The notes under the pieces: model-generated
Databases searched by the model: none
Seen by the model: only the letters and a program-made list of their open reading frames with translations
What the model was told of the DNA's origin: nothing
Translations under genes and position numbers: made by a program
In this document: positions 10,589-21,456 of the stretch, piece after piece
Numbering within the stretch: the first letter of the stretch is position 1
How the letters are laid out: each line of letters begins with the position of its first letter
Source: Diploptera punctata
Lineage: Eukaryota; Arthropoda; Insecta; Blattodea; Blaberidae
Reading direction: 5' to 3'
DNA length: 64,000 nucleotides
NCBI GenBank assembly: GCA_030220185.1
Contig: JASPKZ010003424.1
Span: 1,054,001 to 1,118,000 of the forward strand

Positions 10589-10932
10589 CGTATAAGACTT
10601 GAAAGCATAATAATAGTCCCTTCTATTGGTTGCTGGCCAAAGGAAGGCAAGACCAGTGATGGGGCTGCCATCTTATAGCCTCTGGTCAGGCTTTTCTGGA
10701 AAAGAAAAGAAAATAAAGGAAAGAAGAAATGGAAGAAAGGAAAGACTCCCTAGCCCTCGGATGCCCTAATAGCGTCGGGGTCGAAAAAAACAAGAGTTAA
10801 CCAAGAGAGGTTAGATAGTAAAGTTAAAAGAGTGCAAAACACAAGTAAGTCCTATGAAACGCTGGAGGGAAATTTTTCTATAGGATCGTAACAGGCCTTG
10901 GCCTAATACTTGGAAGGAAGAAGAAGAAGAAG
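10589..10932 (+). mobile_element. 5'-truncated non-LTR element with (GAA)n tail and 12-bp target duplication
   Basis: The perfect direct repeat AATATTTCCACT at 10577-10588 and 10933-10944 defines a 344-bp insertion. Its 3' end reads ggatcgtaacaggccttgg, cctaatacttgg, then (GAA)n. The same gatcggaacaggcc..ggcctaatacttg block ends LINE fragments at 28905-28945 and 41675-41710. I therefore read it as a short, recent, 5'-truncated LINE or LINE-mobilised SINE. No RT motif is retained. Confidence 0.8.
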
Positions 10933-10944
10933 AATATTTCCACT

Positions 10945-11414
10945 TTTGTCCTTCGATGAATTTCTTAAATATTTTAATTCATTGCCATCCCTAGTGATGT
11001 CAGATTGTCCAGCTTTAAAAACCTAATCTGTATTGATTTAAAGAGTTAACTGCATAAATATAATTTGTTTGCGTTTTCAGTTTGATGTTTTTTTTACGAG
11101 AATTCGAACATACCGATTTATTTAAAAAGTACCGGTAAGTTACAGATTTTGTCATTGATAGAGCTATGTTTCCGACTGTAAAGAGCAGTCCAATTTGAAA
11201 AGTATGTGAAGTGTATATAGTATATGATGTGGAGTGAAGAATTGCCCTATGTTGAGCAAGAACTTATAATGTGATCGTATGTTTGAATTTTGTTTGGGGG
11301 GATTTTGTTTGTTGAAACGAGAGGTTAAATAATTTCGAATCGAAAGTATGAGGAATCTGAAATATGATAACTAGACAGTGTAATGTTCTCCTATTTTGGA
11401 GACTGAGGCTTTTT
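10945..11414. other. No recognisable feature
   Basis: AT-rich with no coding or repeat signature that I can name. Confidence 0.45.
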
Positions 11415-11449
11415 CTATTTTTATTTTATTTTATTTTATTTTATTTTTT
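11415..11449. repeat. (TTTTA)n microsatellite
   Basis: About six pentanucleotide units. Confidence 0.9.
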
Positions 11450-11497
11450 GCAATAGAGAAGTTTTAATGCATACACTTTTGTTCTTTAACCAAACCT

Positions 11498-11697
11498 TCT
11501 CTCTCTCCCTCTCCCCCTCTCTCTCTCTCTCTCTCTTTCTCTCCCAATTTCATCTCTCTCTCTCTCTCTCTCTTTTTCTCTCCTCTCTCTCTCTCTCTTT
11601 CTCTCTCTATCTCTCTCTCTCCCATTTCTCTATCTCTCTCTCTCTCTCTCTCTCCCAATTTCATTATTCTTCTTCTCTCTCTCCCTCCCAATTTCAT

Positions 11698-11740
<43 letters not shown>
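11498..11740. repeat. (CT)n array with repeated CCCAATTTCAT interruptions
   Basis: CT dinucleotide runs are interrupted at irregular spacing by cccaatttcat words (near 11544, 11652, 11687), so it is a compound microsatellite/minisatellite. The Ser-Leu frames across it are artefacts. Confidence 0.93.
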
Positions 11741-11744
11741 ACTT

Positions 11745-12460
11745 AAAAATGTGTAAAGTCACTTTTCTTCTCTTGTTTATGCAAATGGAATTGCGATGCA
11801 AGTAGGAAAGCAAAAAAGTTTCTGTAAGATCATTATTTGTTTAGGGGAGTTTAGAATAGACGAGATAAGGAGGGTGGGTATAAAGAGGACGTGGGGAAGC
11901 TGATGAATGGCTGGTAAGCGTGCCAAACATACCGCCTTGTTCGTCTCCAGGGTTTACATGTCACTCTTAAAAGGTCAACAAAATAAGACCTCCACATAAA
12001 TTACCAGGGCACAAAATGCAATTTCTCTCTATGCGTGAAGTGAATATTTATGAAGATTTTTGCTTTCGAAAAATTTATAATTTTGAATTATTTATTGTGT
12101 TTGGAGACTATACATTATAGGCCTAATGCAACTTTTGTAAAACAAATATTTAAAGGTGGGCCTATGTTTAAAGTTTAAGAAACCTGTTTGGATAATTTTA
12201 ACGCAGTTTTAACATATTATAGATTTTATTTTATCAGAATAACATTGCCCATGTGCATAATGTCTGGTTAATTCACTACCAACTAGAAAGTATTAATGTG
12301 CCCTATTACCGAATTCCAAAGGAATGGAGCTATTTATCTCCATGTAAATTGAATAGATTTTTTTAAATGTTTACATATATCTATGATCCTCCCTAGTAGA
12401 CACCTAAAATTACCATGATAAATATATATAGGCAATAAACATTCTAGTGGCGGATTTTTT
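11745..12460. other. No recognisable feature
   Basis: AT-rich; no motif-bearing ORF and no clear repeat ends. Confidence 0.45.
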
Positions 12461-12464
12461 CGAA

Positions 12465-12750
12465 ATCAAGTTTGGCATATAGCAATTAATTAAAAAACCT
12501 AAAGTCGAGTTCATTAACCAGAAACATCGGATCATTAGGAGTAGGAGTTCGAAAGAAATGAAAATATATAAATCGCTCTTGCGGCAGCAGTTTTCGAGTT
12601 TTCTCAACGAAATTCAATAAAGAGGCCCCTAGTTTTTTTAATAAAACGAGGAAGGCATTATCAAAAAATCAGTGAAATACGGTCATTAGAAGTGGGATTT
12701 TACCTGAAACGCGGAATTAAATAAAACTCTTTGTTTTCACTGCGGTCCGA
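12465..12750 (+). repeat. Repeat family H, two units
   Basis: gtcgagttcattaaccagaaacatcggatcattaggag and gcggcagcagttttcgag with tctcaacgaaattcaa form the first unit. gtcattagaagtgggattttacctgaaacgcggaatt begins a second. Same strand as 3705-4195. Confidence 0.6.
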
Positions 12751-12954
12751 CCATTTAAATAATTGGCATGAGGAGAAATAACCATGAATAATACACAATA
12801 TAACACATAGCTAAATCTGAATTACACCAAAATTATCCGGGGCAAATGGACTCTGTCTTGCAATTGGTGGGCCGAAGATCTGCTCACGCGGATAGCAGGG
12901 CAGTTCACTTTTGACTTCGACTATTGTTAAAACAAAAGAGTTGACAAAAATACA

Positions 12955-13245
12955 TATATGTTTATTAAATTGTATTCACTGAGAGTAAACACAATTCAGT
13001 GTGGTGATTGTGAAAAGTCTTCTGTAGACCAGACAAAAAGATTTATAAGAAAAATATTTGACAAACATAAAAAAGAACATCAGTACAGCAGGTGCAGAAT
13101 TTTCAGTAACCGGTGAACATAGAATTAATAAAAATCATGGAATGAAATGGGTTGACATAAAAAATTTACACAAAGAAAATAATTACCAAAAAAAGATTAA
13201 TAGCGGAATTGGCCTATATAAAAATAACAAAATGAAGTAGGCCTG
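12955..13245 (+). pseudogene. Penelope-like GIY-YIG endonuclease fragment
   Basis: Penelope-like retroelements carry a C-terminal GIY-YIG nuclease. With one frame change, this stretch reads NTIQCGDCEKSSVDQTKRFI, then an FDKHKKEH block, then GEHRINKNHGMKWVDIKNLH, KENNYQKKI. These fit the CxxCxxSYVGQT, Kx2EH, ExxHxxxW and E-N-Y-x-K order of that nuclease family. The Y-V-G-Q-T core has decayed to SVDQT. No Penelope RT domain is visible upstream. Assignment is by eye. Confidence 0.55.
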
Positions 13246-13297
13246 TTATATAAACAAAAATATTTAAGTGAATGGTGTGATACATATAATTTCTTGT

Positions 13298-13500
13298 TAA
13301 AATATTTTACCGAATTTTCCCGTCCTAGTACTACCTTGGTTTCCTAGATGTCAGTATGAGGCGGAACGCTGACTACGGATCACTCAAATGACATCCATAC
13401 GAAAACAAGTGTAACTAAATTAGTATGGTTTAAATTCTTCCCTATAGGGGGAAAGCGCCTAAATCTCTGTTAAGGGAAAACATGGGCTTACAGGAAAGAA
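13298..13500 (+). mobile_element. SINE D, 3' part
   Basis: Near-identical over about 180 bp to the reverse complement of 29236-29420 (gaattttcccgtcctagtac, ggtttcctagatgtcagta, caaatgacatc, aatctctgttaaggg). The tRNA-like head present at 29420-29623 is missing. Confidence 0.8.
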
Positions 13501-13683
13501 GAAAATATTTTAAATAATAAATTTGAATTTTAAATTTGTTCATTTAAATTTGTTAAAAAATTGTCTTTGTGATAGTAACTATGTATTATAAACAACCATG
13601 TCTTGAAAATGATCTCACACAAGGAGATTTAAACGTCGACTTAATAAATTAATTGTTTGACTGAGATAACGATTAATTCAAGT

Positions 13684-13703
13684 TGTTGTTATTATTATTA
13701 TTA

Positions 13704-13769
<66 letters not shown>
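13684..13769. repeat. (ATT)n microsatellite
   Basis: About 28 units with one ATC interruption. Confidence 0.97.
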
Positions 13770-13771
<2 letters not shown>

Positions 13772-13930
13772 AAAAATGCATATATATTCCGTAAACCAAC
13801 AAAATAAGACCATACATTCGACTTGCTGAGGAATTCGTTCAGTTTATGTAATTCCTGCCTGATAGATAGTCTTTACTTATAAACAAATTGATATTTTATT
13901 TTCTTATATTTCACATTCTGATGTACTCCG

Positions 13931-13968
13931 AGCAGCGGGAAGCTACCACACCTATAATCCCTTAGTAA
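13931..13968 (+). mobile_element. SINE A, 38-bp fragment
   Basis: cagcgggaagctaccacacc followed by tataatcccttagtaa matches the middle of SINE A. Confidence 0.6.
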
Positions 13969-13969
13969 C

Positions 13970-14453
13970 TCTTTGTGTTCTTGTACCCCACGCAATACTC
14001 GCGTCATAATTTCATATATACAAAAAGTGGAGAGTTTTTATAGAAGGTATGATGAAAAGCATAGTTTTAATTCAAATGAGTGAGAAGATATCTCATTTGT
14101 TGTTAGCAGTGATTCGACCGGACTAGTGTATTTAGCGTTTGTATTTTTATGCCTTCTTCAGTTTCATGTTATGAAGTGACGATAACATGCATGATAATTA
14201 AAATATTATTCGATTTATTTTATTTTTTTAAAGGTAATCGATGAATTATTATATTTTAATGTCAATTTTTAGGTTTAGGTAAGTTGGTCAAGAAGAGAAA
14301 TGTTGAGATTCGCGAAAAGTTAGAAGTTCAAAACGTAAAAATGTCCGAACATATCAGAATTATTAGTTAAATCACCTCCAAAGAATGGATAAAAATAGTT
14401 TACTAATTGCTGTGTATCATTTGGTATGATATTTATCCTATCATATTTCCCTT
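13970..14453. other. No recognisable feature
   Basis: AT-rich sequence between two SINE A pieces; nothing identified. Confidence 0.45.
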
Positions 14454-14728
14454 GTCCACCGCTATGGTCTCGAGGTACCGTACTGCCTTGTCACGCAGCG
14501 GTCCGGGTTCTGTTCCCGGTCGGGACAGGCTCCTGGGTGAGGTTTTCTTCGGGGGTTTTCCTCACCTATAAGACAAATGTTAGGAAGCTTAGGGCCCATC
14601 GGTGTGGAAAGCAGCGGGAAGCTACAACACCTATAATTACCTAGTAAAGCTGCAAAGCGTAGCATGGAAATGCTATGATTGCAGTGAAAGACGTGCCCTC
14701 GGGCAGAATTACTATGGATTGATGAATG
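14454..14728 (+). mobile_element. SINE A copy
   Basis: tRNA-derived head: A-box region gtggtctcgaggtaccgtac-like, B-box gggttctgttcccgg. Then the family-specific cctcacctataagacaaatg and gttaggaagcttagggccca, and the 3' block gcagcgggaagctacaacac to gggcagaattactatgga. The TCATCA stretch found in other copies is deleted here. SINEs have no coding capacity and rely on a LINE. Confidence 0.92.
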
Positions 14729-15048
14729 GATATTCGCCTTGTTTAGTATGCATGACTGAATGGCGTGTCTTCTCTTAAATGTTCGTGTTTTCTCAGAGGT
14801 GTCCTCGACATTCTGGATGATCGTCGATGTCATTGTATGGTCTCAAAGGTATGTAATTCATGGTTAAAATCTGTGTCCCTATAAGGCCTGAGGTGTGTTG
14901 GGCACATAAAAACACCTTTGATGAGGGAGATCTACTAAGGCAAATAAAAAAAGTCAATACATCAGAATGAGGGAGTTACATCCTACTATGTTACCATGAC
15001 ATCAGAGATTTTTTTAAGTCTGATGCAATTTTCATAGAATTCCTTTAG

Positions 15049-15293
15049 GTCTGTCCTGCTGGAGTAGTAGTTTCTATGCTTGCCTCTGGTCAAAGGTCCA
15101 CGGTTCAAATCGGCCGGAATGGATATATTTTTCAGGGCTTAATCCTTGAGTGCGGGTTCTTTCGGAAAATAACTAAAGCTGTGGGTCTTGTGTCTTAGAT
15201 TTACTGCACGTAAAATAACTTCAATCCTAAAAAAAGAGTTGATTTACGATACAAATGAATTCGTTATGAAAGAACGTCATTAAATATAATAAT
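15049..15293 (+). mobile_element. SINE E copy
   Basis: tRNA-like head (ctggagtagtagtttctatgc, B-box cggttcaaatcgg), then tttttcagggctta, gctgtgggtcttgtgtctta, and the end gaacgtcattaaatataata. Matches 63105-63380 in the same order. Confidence 0.75.
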
Positions 15294-16025
15294 AGCAATA
15301 GCAGACAGAATTTCTTTAACGCATTTAGTAAATCATAATAAGAGGCTTATGTTACAGTGAATATTGGCAATCTTCCTTGTACACGTTTAGTTTTAATTTA
15401 ATTTTTAAAATTTTCCCAAGTTTGCAATTAGTGTAGCAGTATTTTTGTGGTCACATGATATAGTCAAATTAAGCTGGCCTCCTTACAATGGTCTTTACTT
15501 TGCATTATATTATACGATTTTACCCTCTACTTAAAATAAAATAAAATTGTGTTTTAGCTTCCTAACCGCTAAACAGTTTTGTGTGGAATTGGCTTGGAAC
15601 AAGTGGTAGTTCTGTATCCTAGTACTTAAAGTTAGATCTAATTAGGAAAGAAATCTTCGTGCGAGGAAACTACTGTTCCTTACCCCATATTCTTTCCTTC
15701 TTTTCTTTCCGTAGCTATCTAGAAGCGGTTTTTTTTTTCGAGAATAATTAAGTTAGTTTCAATTTTTAATTTTTACCGAAACATTGTTATTGACTTAACA
15801 AGATTTTATTTAATATAGGTAAATGCGGAATTAGTTATCACTTATTCTTTGTGTTGTAGGTAAATTACATTTCATAAAGCTGTTATAGCCGTATATTTAA
15901 TAAATTCAGGCGATTGGTTATTTAACTGGAACCATTATTGTCTTCATGGAATACTTTTAATACGTGTTGGCACAACTAGTTATTTCCGTATTGATCGATA
16001 ATTTATGTACATATATTTGATTTTT
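15294..16025. other. No recognisable feature
   Basis: AT-rich; no supported gene or repeat boundary. Confidence 0.45.
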
Positions 16026-16368
16026 GTCCACCGCTGTGGTCTCGAAGTAGCGTGCTACCTTGTCACGCAGCAGACCCGGGTTCGATCCCCGGTCGGGGCA
16101 GTTTTTCTGGGTGAGGTTTTTATCGGTGTTTTTCCTCACCTGTAAGACAAATGTCAGGAAAATTTTAAGGCCCAAACGGTCCCCGAAATCATATGGCCAT
16201 CATCATCATCATCCTTATCATTATCACCACCTTCATCCTTCACCGGTGTGGAAAGCAATGGGAAGCTACCACACCTACAATTCCCTAGTAAAGCTGCCAG
16301 CATAGCATGAAAATGCTATGATTGCAGTGAAGGACCTGCCTTCGGGCAGAATTACTATGGATGGATAT
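16026..16368 (+). mobile_element. SINE A copy, near full length
   Basis: Starts gtccaccgctgtggtctcga. Has the B-box gggttcgatccccgg, the cctcacctgtaagacaaatg block, a TCATCA/TTATCA stretch, and ends ttcgggcagaattactatgg then atggat. About 340 bp, close to what I take as full length in this window. Confidence 0.93.
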
Positions 16369-16839
16369 TTGATTTTAGTTATTTTCGATTTTTTCATTTG
16401 TCTTGTGATCGTATAATGTGGAGCATGTTGAGGATCTTAGAAATGTCATTTCAGCTACATACAATCTCAATAAATTTACTTCTATATTTTATTTAAGCCG
16501 CTCAATGACAATGTACAATATAAATTAGGAGATGTAATATGCAACAAAGTGCAAAAGTATGTACAAGTAATACAAAGTTAACGAAACATAAAATAAATCA
16601 AATGTGAAATTATGTCTCAATAAATAGAATGTAACAAAAATTCCATGGCACGATAGGGTTAGAAATCCGTGGCTTACCATACGTCTGCTCGCTTCAAATC
16701 CACGTGAGCTGTTTGTAGTCGTCGTCATTCTTTAAATTGCTAAATTTGGTAAACAAATTATTTTTCCGCTGGGAAAGCGTTGTCCGGGGTGCACCACGTG
16801 GATGTCAGTTTGTCATTGCACCTCGTACTATAGATCTGT
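16369..16839. other. No recognisable feature
   Basis: No coding motif; short ORFs only. Confidence 0.45.
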
Positions 16840-17230
16840 CACTACTATCCACTCCAAAATAAAATCTGAACACCAATTAGCATCGTTAGAAAGGACCAAA
16901 GAATAAAATTGTTTCTGCAATACCAGATTGGCCACGCAAATAAGCTGTCCCCAAATTTCGGATAACAACAGGGCATTGAGTGCCTCGCTACCCACCTTCA
17001 TCGTCTGGGAATATTGAACAATTCTCTCTTCATGCTGTGTACGAGTGGTGCTCACCTACTCCACTACCCTGCATTAACAACTGCTACACTCCATCAACGC
17101 TACTGGGAGGCAAGAGGAAAAATGATCTCACTGCAACCCCATAATCTACTTGCTAACATTTTTTGTTTATATGTTATAGTGTTTCTAATATTGTTTCTAT
17201 TGTAAATATGTTAATAAAGCCTGACATTTG
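16840..17230 (+). pseudogene. R1/Jockey-like LINE C-terminus with poly(A) signal
   Basis: The plus strand reads ECLATHLHRLGILNNSLFML (from about 16978), then CTSGAHLLHYPALTTATLHQ and RYWEARGKM. This matches the C-terminal stretch after RNase H of R1/Jockey-type elements, where a GHxxLxxHLxRxGI block precedes a CxxC...H...C cluster. The frame upstream is shifted near 16978, and the first Cys of CxLC is replaced by Phe. A gttaataaagcc polyadenylation-like signal follows at about 17210. Confidence 0.65.
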
Positions 17231-17283
17231 TGTAAATAATCTGTATTTCAAATGCCCTGCATTAAAGAAATAAAAATAAATAG

Positions 17284-17652
17284 ATCCACCACTGTGGTCT
17301 CGACGTGCTGCCTTGTCACGCAGCGGGCCCGGGTTCGATTCCCGGTCGGGACACGCTCCGAGGTTTTTCCTCACCTGTAAGACAAATGTCAGGAAGCTTA
17401 GGGCCCAACGGCCCCCGAAAATCATCCGGCCATTATCATCATCCTTATCATTATCATCATTATCCTTCATACAGCCTAAAATTCACAATTATTGACAAAT
17501 TGCAAATTAGATATATTCCAACTTAAATTCTACCCGTGTGGAAAACAACGGGAAGCCACCGCACATATAATTCCCTAGTAAAGCTGCAAAGCATAGCATG
17601 GAGATGCTATGATTGCAGTGAAAGACCTGCCCTCGGGCAGAATTACTATGGA
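17284..17652 (+). mobile_element. SINE A copy with an internal insertion
   Basis: Head tccaccactgtggtctcgac, B-box gggttcgattcccgg, gacacgctccgaggtttttc, TCATCA stretch, 3' block acgggaagccaccgcacata to gggcagaattactatgga. About 60 bp of unrelated sequence (near 17470-17533) separates the TCATCA stretch from the 3' block. Confidence 0.9.
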
Positions 17653-17824
17653 ATAGAATTTTACGGTCGTGGACAGTCATTCAGCCAGTACAGGGTGACG
17701 TGGTCATATCGTGTCCCTCAGGCATTATAGCTCTTTTTTTATCAACGTAGAGCAGCTTTTTATTATAAGTTAACAAATTCCTCGCGATGCTGAAGGGGAA
17801 CCTAAATAACATGTTAAAATCTCT

Positions 17825-17905
17825 TGGGAACTCGAACCAGCGAATATTCCTTATCTCTGCGCCAAGTCACGATGACTTAGACTGCTCGGCCCGCGACGCG
17901 GGATT
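17825..17905 (-). repeat. tRNA-like sequence (Leu/Ser-type D arm)
   Basis: The minus strand reads GGCCGAGCAGTCTAAGTC and later GCTGGTTCGAGTTCCC: good A- and B-boxes at tRNA spacing. Acceptor pairing is poor, so a SINE head or tRNA pseudogene is more likely than a working tRNA. Confidence 0.5.
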
Positions 17906-17909
17906 AAAT

Positions 17910-18411
17910 AGATTGTTATTTGCTAAAAGAAAAGCACAAGAGTGCAGTTCACATTGCCTACGGACCATAATCTTAAGGTTTAGAAGAGTGGCGCGTTCTT
18001 ACACTAAATCTTAATGAAACCTGCTCCTTAATTCATATTCTGCGTATGTAGGAAGCGAGCTACATGGAATCTCAATTTTACCAACTATAGTATTCATAAA
18101 TTCCATCCCGCCTCTCAGAAAATCTCTGGTGGAAACGATACATTAAGAGTGACTTTCTGAGCCCTTTATCAGTAAATCTCAATTGAACAGTGAATTTATT
18201 AACTGAAACTTTTCTAAATTACAGATGTGTTGTTTATTTAATGAATTTGACGTAGCTTATTTCTGCTGAGACCAAAGGTGATACCCTGTTCTATGGTAGG
18301 CCTACATTTTCCAGGATATAATTTGCAGAACCGAAAATTCTTTAAGGTAGGTTATTAGAAATCGTATGATAGTGTAACTAGGCTTTTAACTTCTCCTCGC
18401 AGAGTGTCTAG
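17910..18411. other. No recognisable feature
   Basis: Nothing that I can support. Confidence 0.4.
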
Positions 18412-18495
18412 TACACAATCAAACTCCACCGGGTATCGGATCTTGACTCGTTAGTCAGGAAGCAGTCATATTACCGTCTGAGCTAGGCCAGGCGA
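18412..18495 (-). repeat. Decayed tRNA-like sequence
   Basis: The minus strand reads GCCTGGCCTAGCTCAGACGG, then TCAAGATCCGATACCCGG. An A-box is clear and the B-box weak. It directly abuts the compound microsatellite. Confidence 0.4.
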
Positions 18496-18497
18496 AA

Positions 18498-18503
<6 letters not shown>

Positions 18504-18537
<34 letters not shown>

Positions 18538-18549
18538 TGTGTGTGTGTG

Positions 18550-18597
<48 letters not shown>

Positions 18598-18706
18598 TAT
18601 ATGTATGTATGTGTGTGTGTGTGTTATATGTATGTATGTGTGTGTGTGTATGTATGTATGTATGTATGTATGTATGTATGTATGTATGTATGTATGTATG
18701 TATGTA

Positions 18707-18757
<51 letters not shown>

Positions 18758-18810
18758 ATGTATGTATGTATGTATGTATGTATGTATGTATGTATGTATG
18801 TATGTATGTA
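18504..18810. repeat. Compound (AT)n-(GT)n-(TATG)n microsatellite, 307 bp
   Basis: AT, then GT with TATG interruptions, then long (TATG)n runs separated by a second GT block at about 18712-18740. All three plus frames stay open as Cys-Val-Met repeats, which is an artefact. Confidence 0.97.
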
Positions 18811-18888
18811 CATTTAAATGTATTCCTCTCTCAAATATAATTTAACAATTCCCTGAACACAAGTGACTACTCATATAACTTACTTCTA

Positions 18889-20021
18889 CAGTAAAACGTT
18901 TTAAATGCTGAAATCTGTCCAATGTGAACAAATTTATTGTTCCCAGCAAAATAATAGTAATTTTACGTGTATTTACTTTGTATAAAACGGAATCAGTCCA
19001 ACGCGGAAACGGAAGGATATTTCTACACAATTCATGAAAAAAAATGTTATCAGGCGGAAAGATAGAGAGAGAAATAAATTATTTTCCACTTCATTGAATT
19101 CGTGATGAGTCCTGCCGCCCGTGCCGGTACCTGTATCTGGAATTTTCTTTCGGCCTCACTACACACCCGTTTTGTGAAATACAGGTTCGTTTAAGAAATA
19201 TTTGGCGTGTGACATCCGTCTTACAAAAAACCAGTGCAGTGTAAAATCTTAAATTAGTTTAAGATCTGAGACCGATTGTGTACGTATCTTTAACAGGCAG
19301 CGTTCTGAATTTACGGAATAAAGATGGCTAAATCGTATGTATCATTGTCATTAAACGTACAAATGAAAATGATTGAAGATTAAGAAAAACAAACTCTCAG
19401 TACGCGAAAAAATGACATTTAAATGTGGAAAAACCCAAGTTTGTGAGATTTTAAAAACAAAGGAAAATAACGTATGAATGGATGCAAGGAAATGGTGAAA
19501 TGAAGAGCAAAAAAAAGAAATCAACCAGGTGTGTTTAAATTAAAAGTCCACGGTAAAAAATCTCCAAATTTCCGGACCGATGCTCCAAAGTCAAGCTCTA
19601 GCTGTTGCTATATCCCTAGGGAATAACGATTTCAAGGCATATTCAGGTTGGTTATGGACAGTTTTAAAAGACGACACAATGTAGTGTGGAATGAAATTTG
19701 CAGGGAATCAAAGGATGTGGACGAAAGTATAGTTAGTGAGTTGAAACCGAAACTGCATTCATTAATTTCAGGATACGAGTATAATAGACATTTTTAACAC
19801 TGGCGAAACGGGACTGTTCTCTCGCGCGTTACCGTCGAAGTCGCTTGTACATACTAAACTTCACTTACCAACGGCAGCGGAACTATAATTAATCCACGGT
19901 ACTTAAAAAGGCATATACGGTGCTCTATATTCAAAGATTGTTTTTTTATAATGTGGGATGTTGTCTAATGTGGAACAAAAAAATTAGTCCCGTGCGATTC
20001 CGCTTTGAGCACGTTTTACTG
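18889..20021. mobile_element. Pogo/Tigger-like transposon, 1133-bp deletion derivative
   Basis: The termini CAGTAAAACGT (18889) and ACGTTTTACTG (to 20021) are inverted and flanked by TA at 18887-18888 and 20022-20023. This is typical of pogo/Tigger elements. The interior carries a decayed transposase start on the plus strand. A sister copy lies at 56617-57579, identical in layout except for about 170 bp. Confidence 0.9.
19324..19880 (+). pseudogene. Pogo/Tigger transposase N-terminal half, decayed
   Basis: ATG at 19324 opens MAKSYVSLSLNVQMKMIED then a stop. Further words in shifting frames fit the CENP-B-like DNA-binding region: TFKCGKTQVCEIL, then a region equivalent to PMLQSQALAVA, then SFKRRHNIVWNEIC-like. 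The remains end near the first catalytic Asp block (acactggcgaaacgggactg corresponds to a NTDETGLF-type motif, here mutated). The rest of the DDE domain is deleted. Confidence 0.75.
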
Positions 20022-20023
20022 TA

Positions 20024-20830
20024 TATTGAATCATATAAACGGTAGTTAATTGTGTAGGAAGATGCCTTCTACTTATCTCTGGCTCTCTTTTCTTCTAGAT
20101 TGTTTATTTCCCTTCCCCACCATTTCCTACTATGAAGCATGCACAAGTATCAGACAAGAAATCAATCAATTTTAAATTCAGTCTGTTTGCAAGTCTCCAT
20201 TAAATTCTGGTTGGCCTGGCACCTTAGCTCAGTTGAGCTAAGGGTCCATGTGGACCAAAAATGCACTTTATTCTGTAGCAGGTTGTAATTTTATCTTTTC
20301 TGATTGTATTGTGTGAGTGAAGCTTATTGTATCTTCGGATTGGATGCGTGACAGTGTAGAGATATTATCATTATTTCAATATCAGGCAGACTCGTTACAT
20401 TGTTTGTTTTTCTTTATTTTGCATTATTATTTTGTATTATCAGCGCTGACAACATGTCACCCTCATACTGGCTAGATGATCGTCCACCTCACATGGTGAA
20501 TGTCAGGCCAATTGCCGGCTGCTTGGTCAAGGGCCTGCATACACCTTTCGCGTCATTGAGTTATTTATATTTCATGTTTGGTTCAGTAATTAAATTTAAA
20601 TTGTATAAAATAACTCTTTAGTTCAGTAATTAAATTTAAATTGTATAAAAAAACTCTTCCCCTTCGTCCTGGGCTATTTTCCATTGGGATCGCCTTCTCT
20701 GTTTAGGCCTAGTGTAAAACTTACACTATGGTTGGCTAGGAAGTTTCTAGTCAGGTCTCAGTATTTGTTAGTGAAGATATTGTTCACACGTAGAAATTCA
20801 TTATATAATGGAAATGGACAAATGAGGGAA
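20024..20830. other. Unassigned; contains a 40-bp tandem duplication and a small palindrome
   Basis: A 40-bp unit starting gttcagtaattaaatttaaa is repeated at 20581 and 20621. A short palindrome ttagctcagttgagctaa lies near 20225. No coding domain is recognised. Confidence 0.5.
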
Positions 20831-20841
20831 ATTTTGAGGAA

Positions 20842-21456
20842 GTGGCTGAATTCAAATACCTAGGAACAATAATCACAAATAGGAATGAGATGCACAAAGA
20901 AATTAAACATAGGCTCAATTCTGGAAATGCATGCTATTATGCATTGCAGAGACTCTTGATGCCCCAACTCCTTTCAAAAAACGTTAAACTGAAAATATAT
21001 AAAACTATTATTCTACCAGTTATATTAAATGGGTGCGAAACATGGACTCTTACTTTAAGAGAGGAAAGGAGATTACAAGTATTTGAGAATAAAGTACTTA
21101 GGAAAATTTTTGGACCAAAGATAGACGAACAGACAGGTGAATGGAGAAGACTACATAACAATGAACTACATGGTCTTTATAGGAAGCCGGATATAATAAG
21201 AACAGTTAAGTCTCGTAGACTGCGATGGGCAGGACATGTTGCACGTATGGGGAATGAAAGACTTGCATGGAAGCTTCTTGTAGGAAAGCCAGAGGGAAAA
21301 CGCCCAGTTGGTAGACCAAGAATGAGATGGGAGAATAACATTAACTATGATTTGAGAGAAGTAGATTATACAGGGAATGATTGGAAAGCATTAGCTCAGG
21401 ATATGGATGTATGGAGAGCTTATGTCCGTGCGGCCATGAACCTACGGGTTCGATAG
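20842..21456 (+). CDS. LINE family 1 ORF, C-terminal 204 residues (partial)
   Basis: The longest clean frame in the window. It corresponds to the part after the RT catalytic core of an RTE-like non-LTR retrotransposon protein. FKYLGTIIT stands near residue 4, GCETWTLTLREERRL near 64, RRLRWAGHVARMG near 125 and KRPVGRPRMRW near 153. It ends NLRVR-stop, followed by the family end ccagtgagtaagtaagtaag. No YADD or endonuclease lies upstream, so this is a 5'-truncated copy. The frame continues a little upstream of the first Met (gaggaagtggctgaattc). With at least ten more copies on both strands, it is the commonest LINE here. The clade name is tentative. Confidence 0.85.
   Translation: MAEFKYLGTIITNRNEMHKEIKHRLNSGNACYYALQRLLMPQLLSKNVKLKIYKTIILPVILNGCETWTLTLREERRLQVFENKVLRKIFGPKIDEQTGEWRRLHNNELHGLYRKPDIIRTVKSRRLRWAGHVARMGNERLAWKLLVGKPEGKRPVGRPRMRWENNINYDLREVDYTGNDWKALAQDMDVWRAYVRAAMNLRVR

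Noticed and set aside
14462..14833. 123-codon minus frame
   Set aside because: Antisense of a SINE A copy; similar frames appear at other SINE A copies.
18530..18845. Three overlapping Cys-Val-Met open frames and a minus Tyr-His-Thr frame
   Set aside because: Produced by the (GT)n/(TATG)n microsatellite; no composition or motif of a protein.
20225..20242. Palindrome ttagctcagttgagctaa
   Set aside because: 18 bp, no partner copies or flanking structure; likely chance or a D-arm relic.
20580..20660. 40-bp tandem duplication
   Set aside because: Only two copies, no further structure; ordinary slippage.
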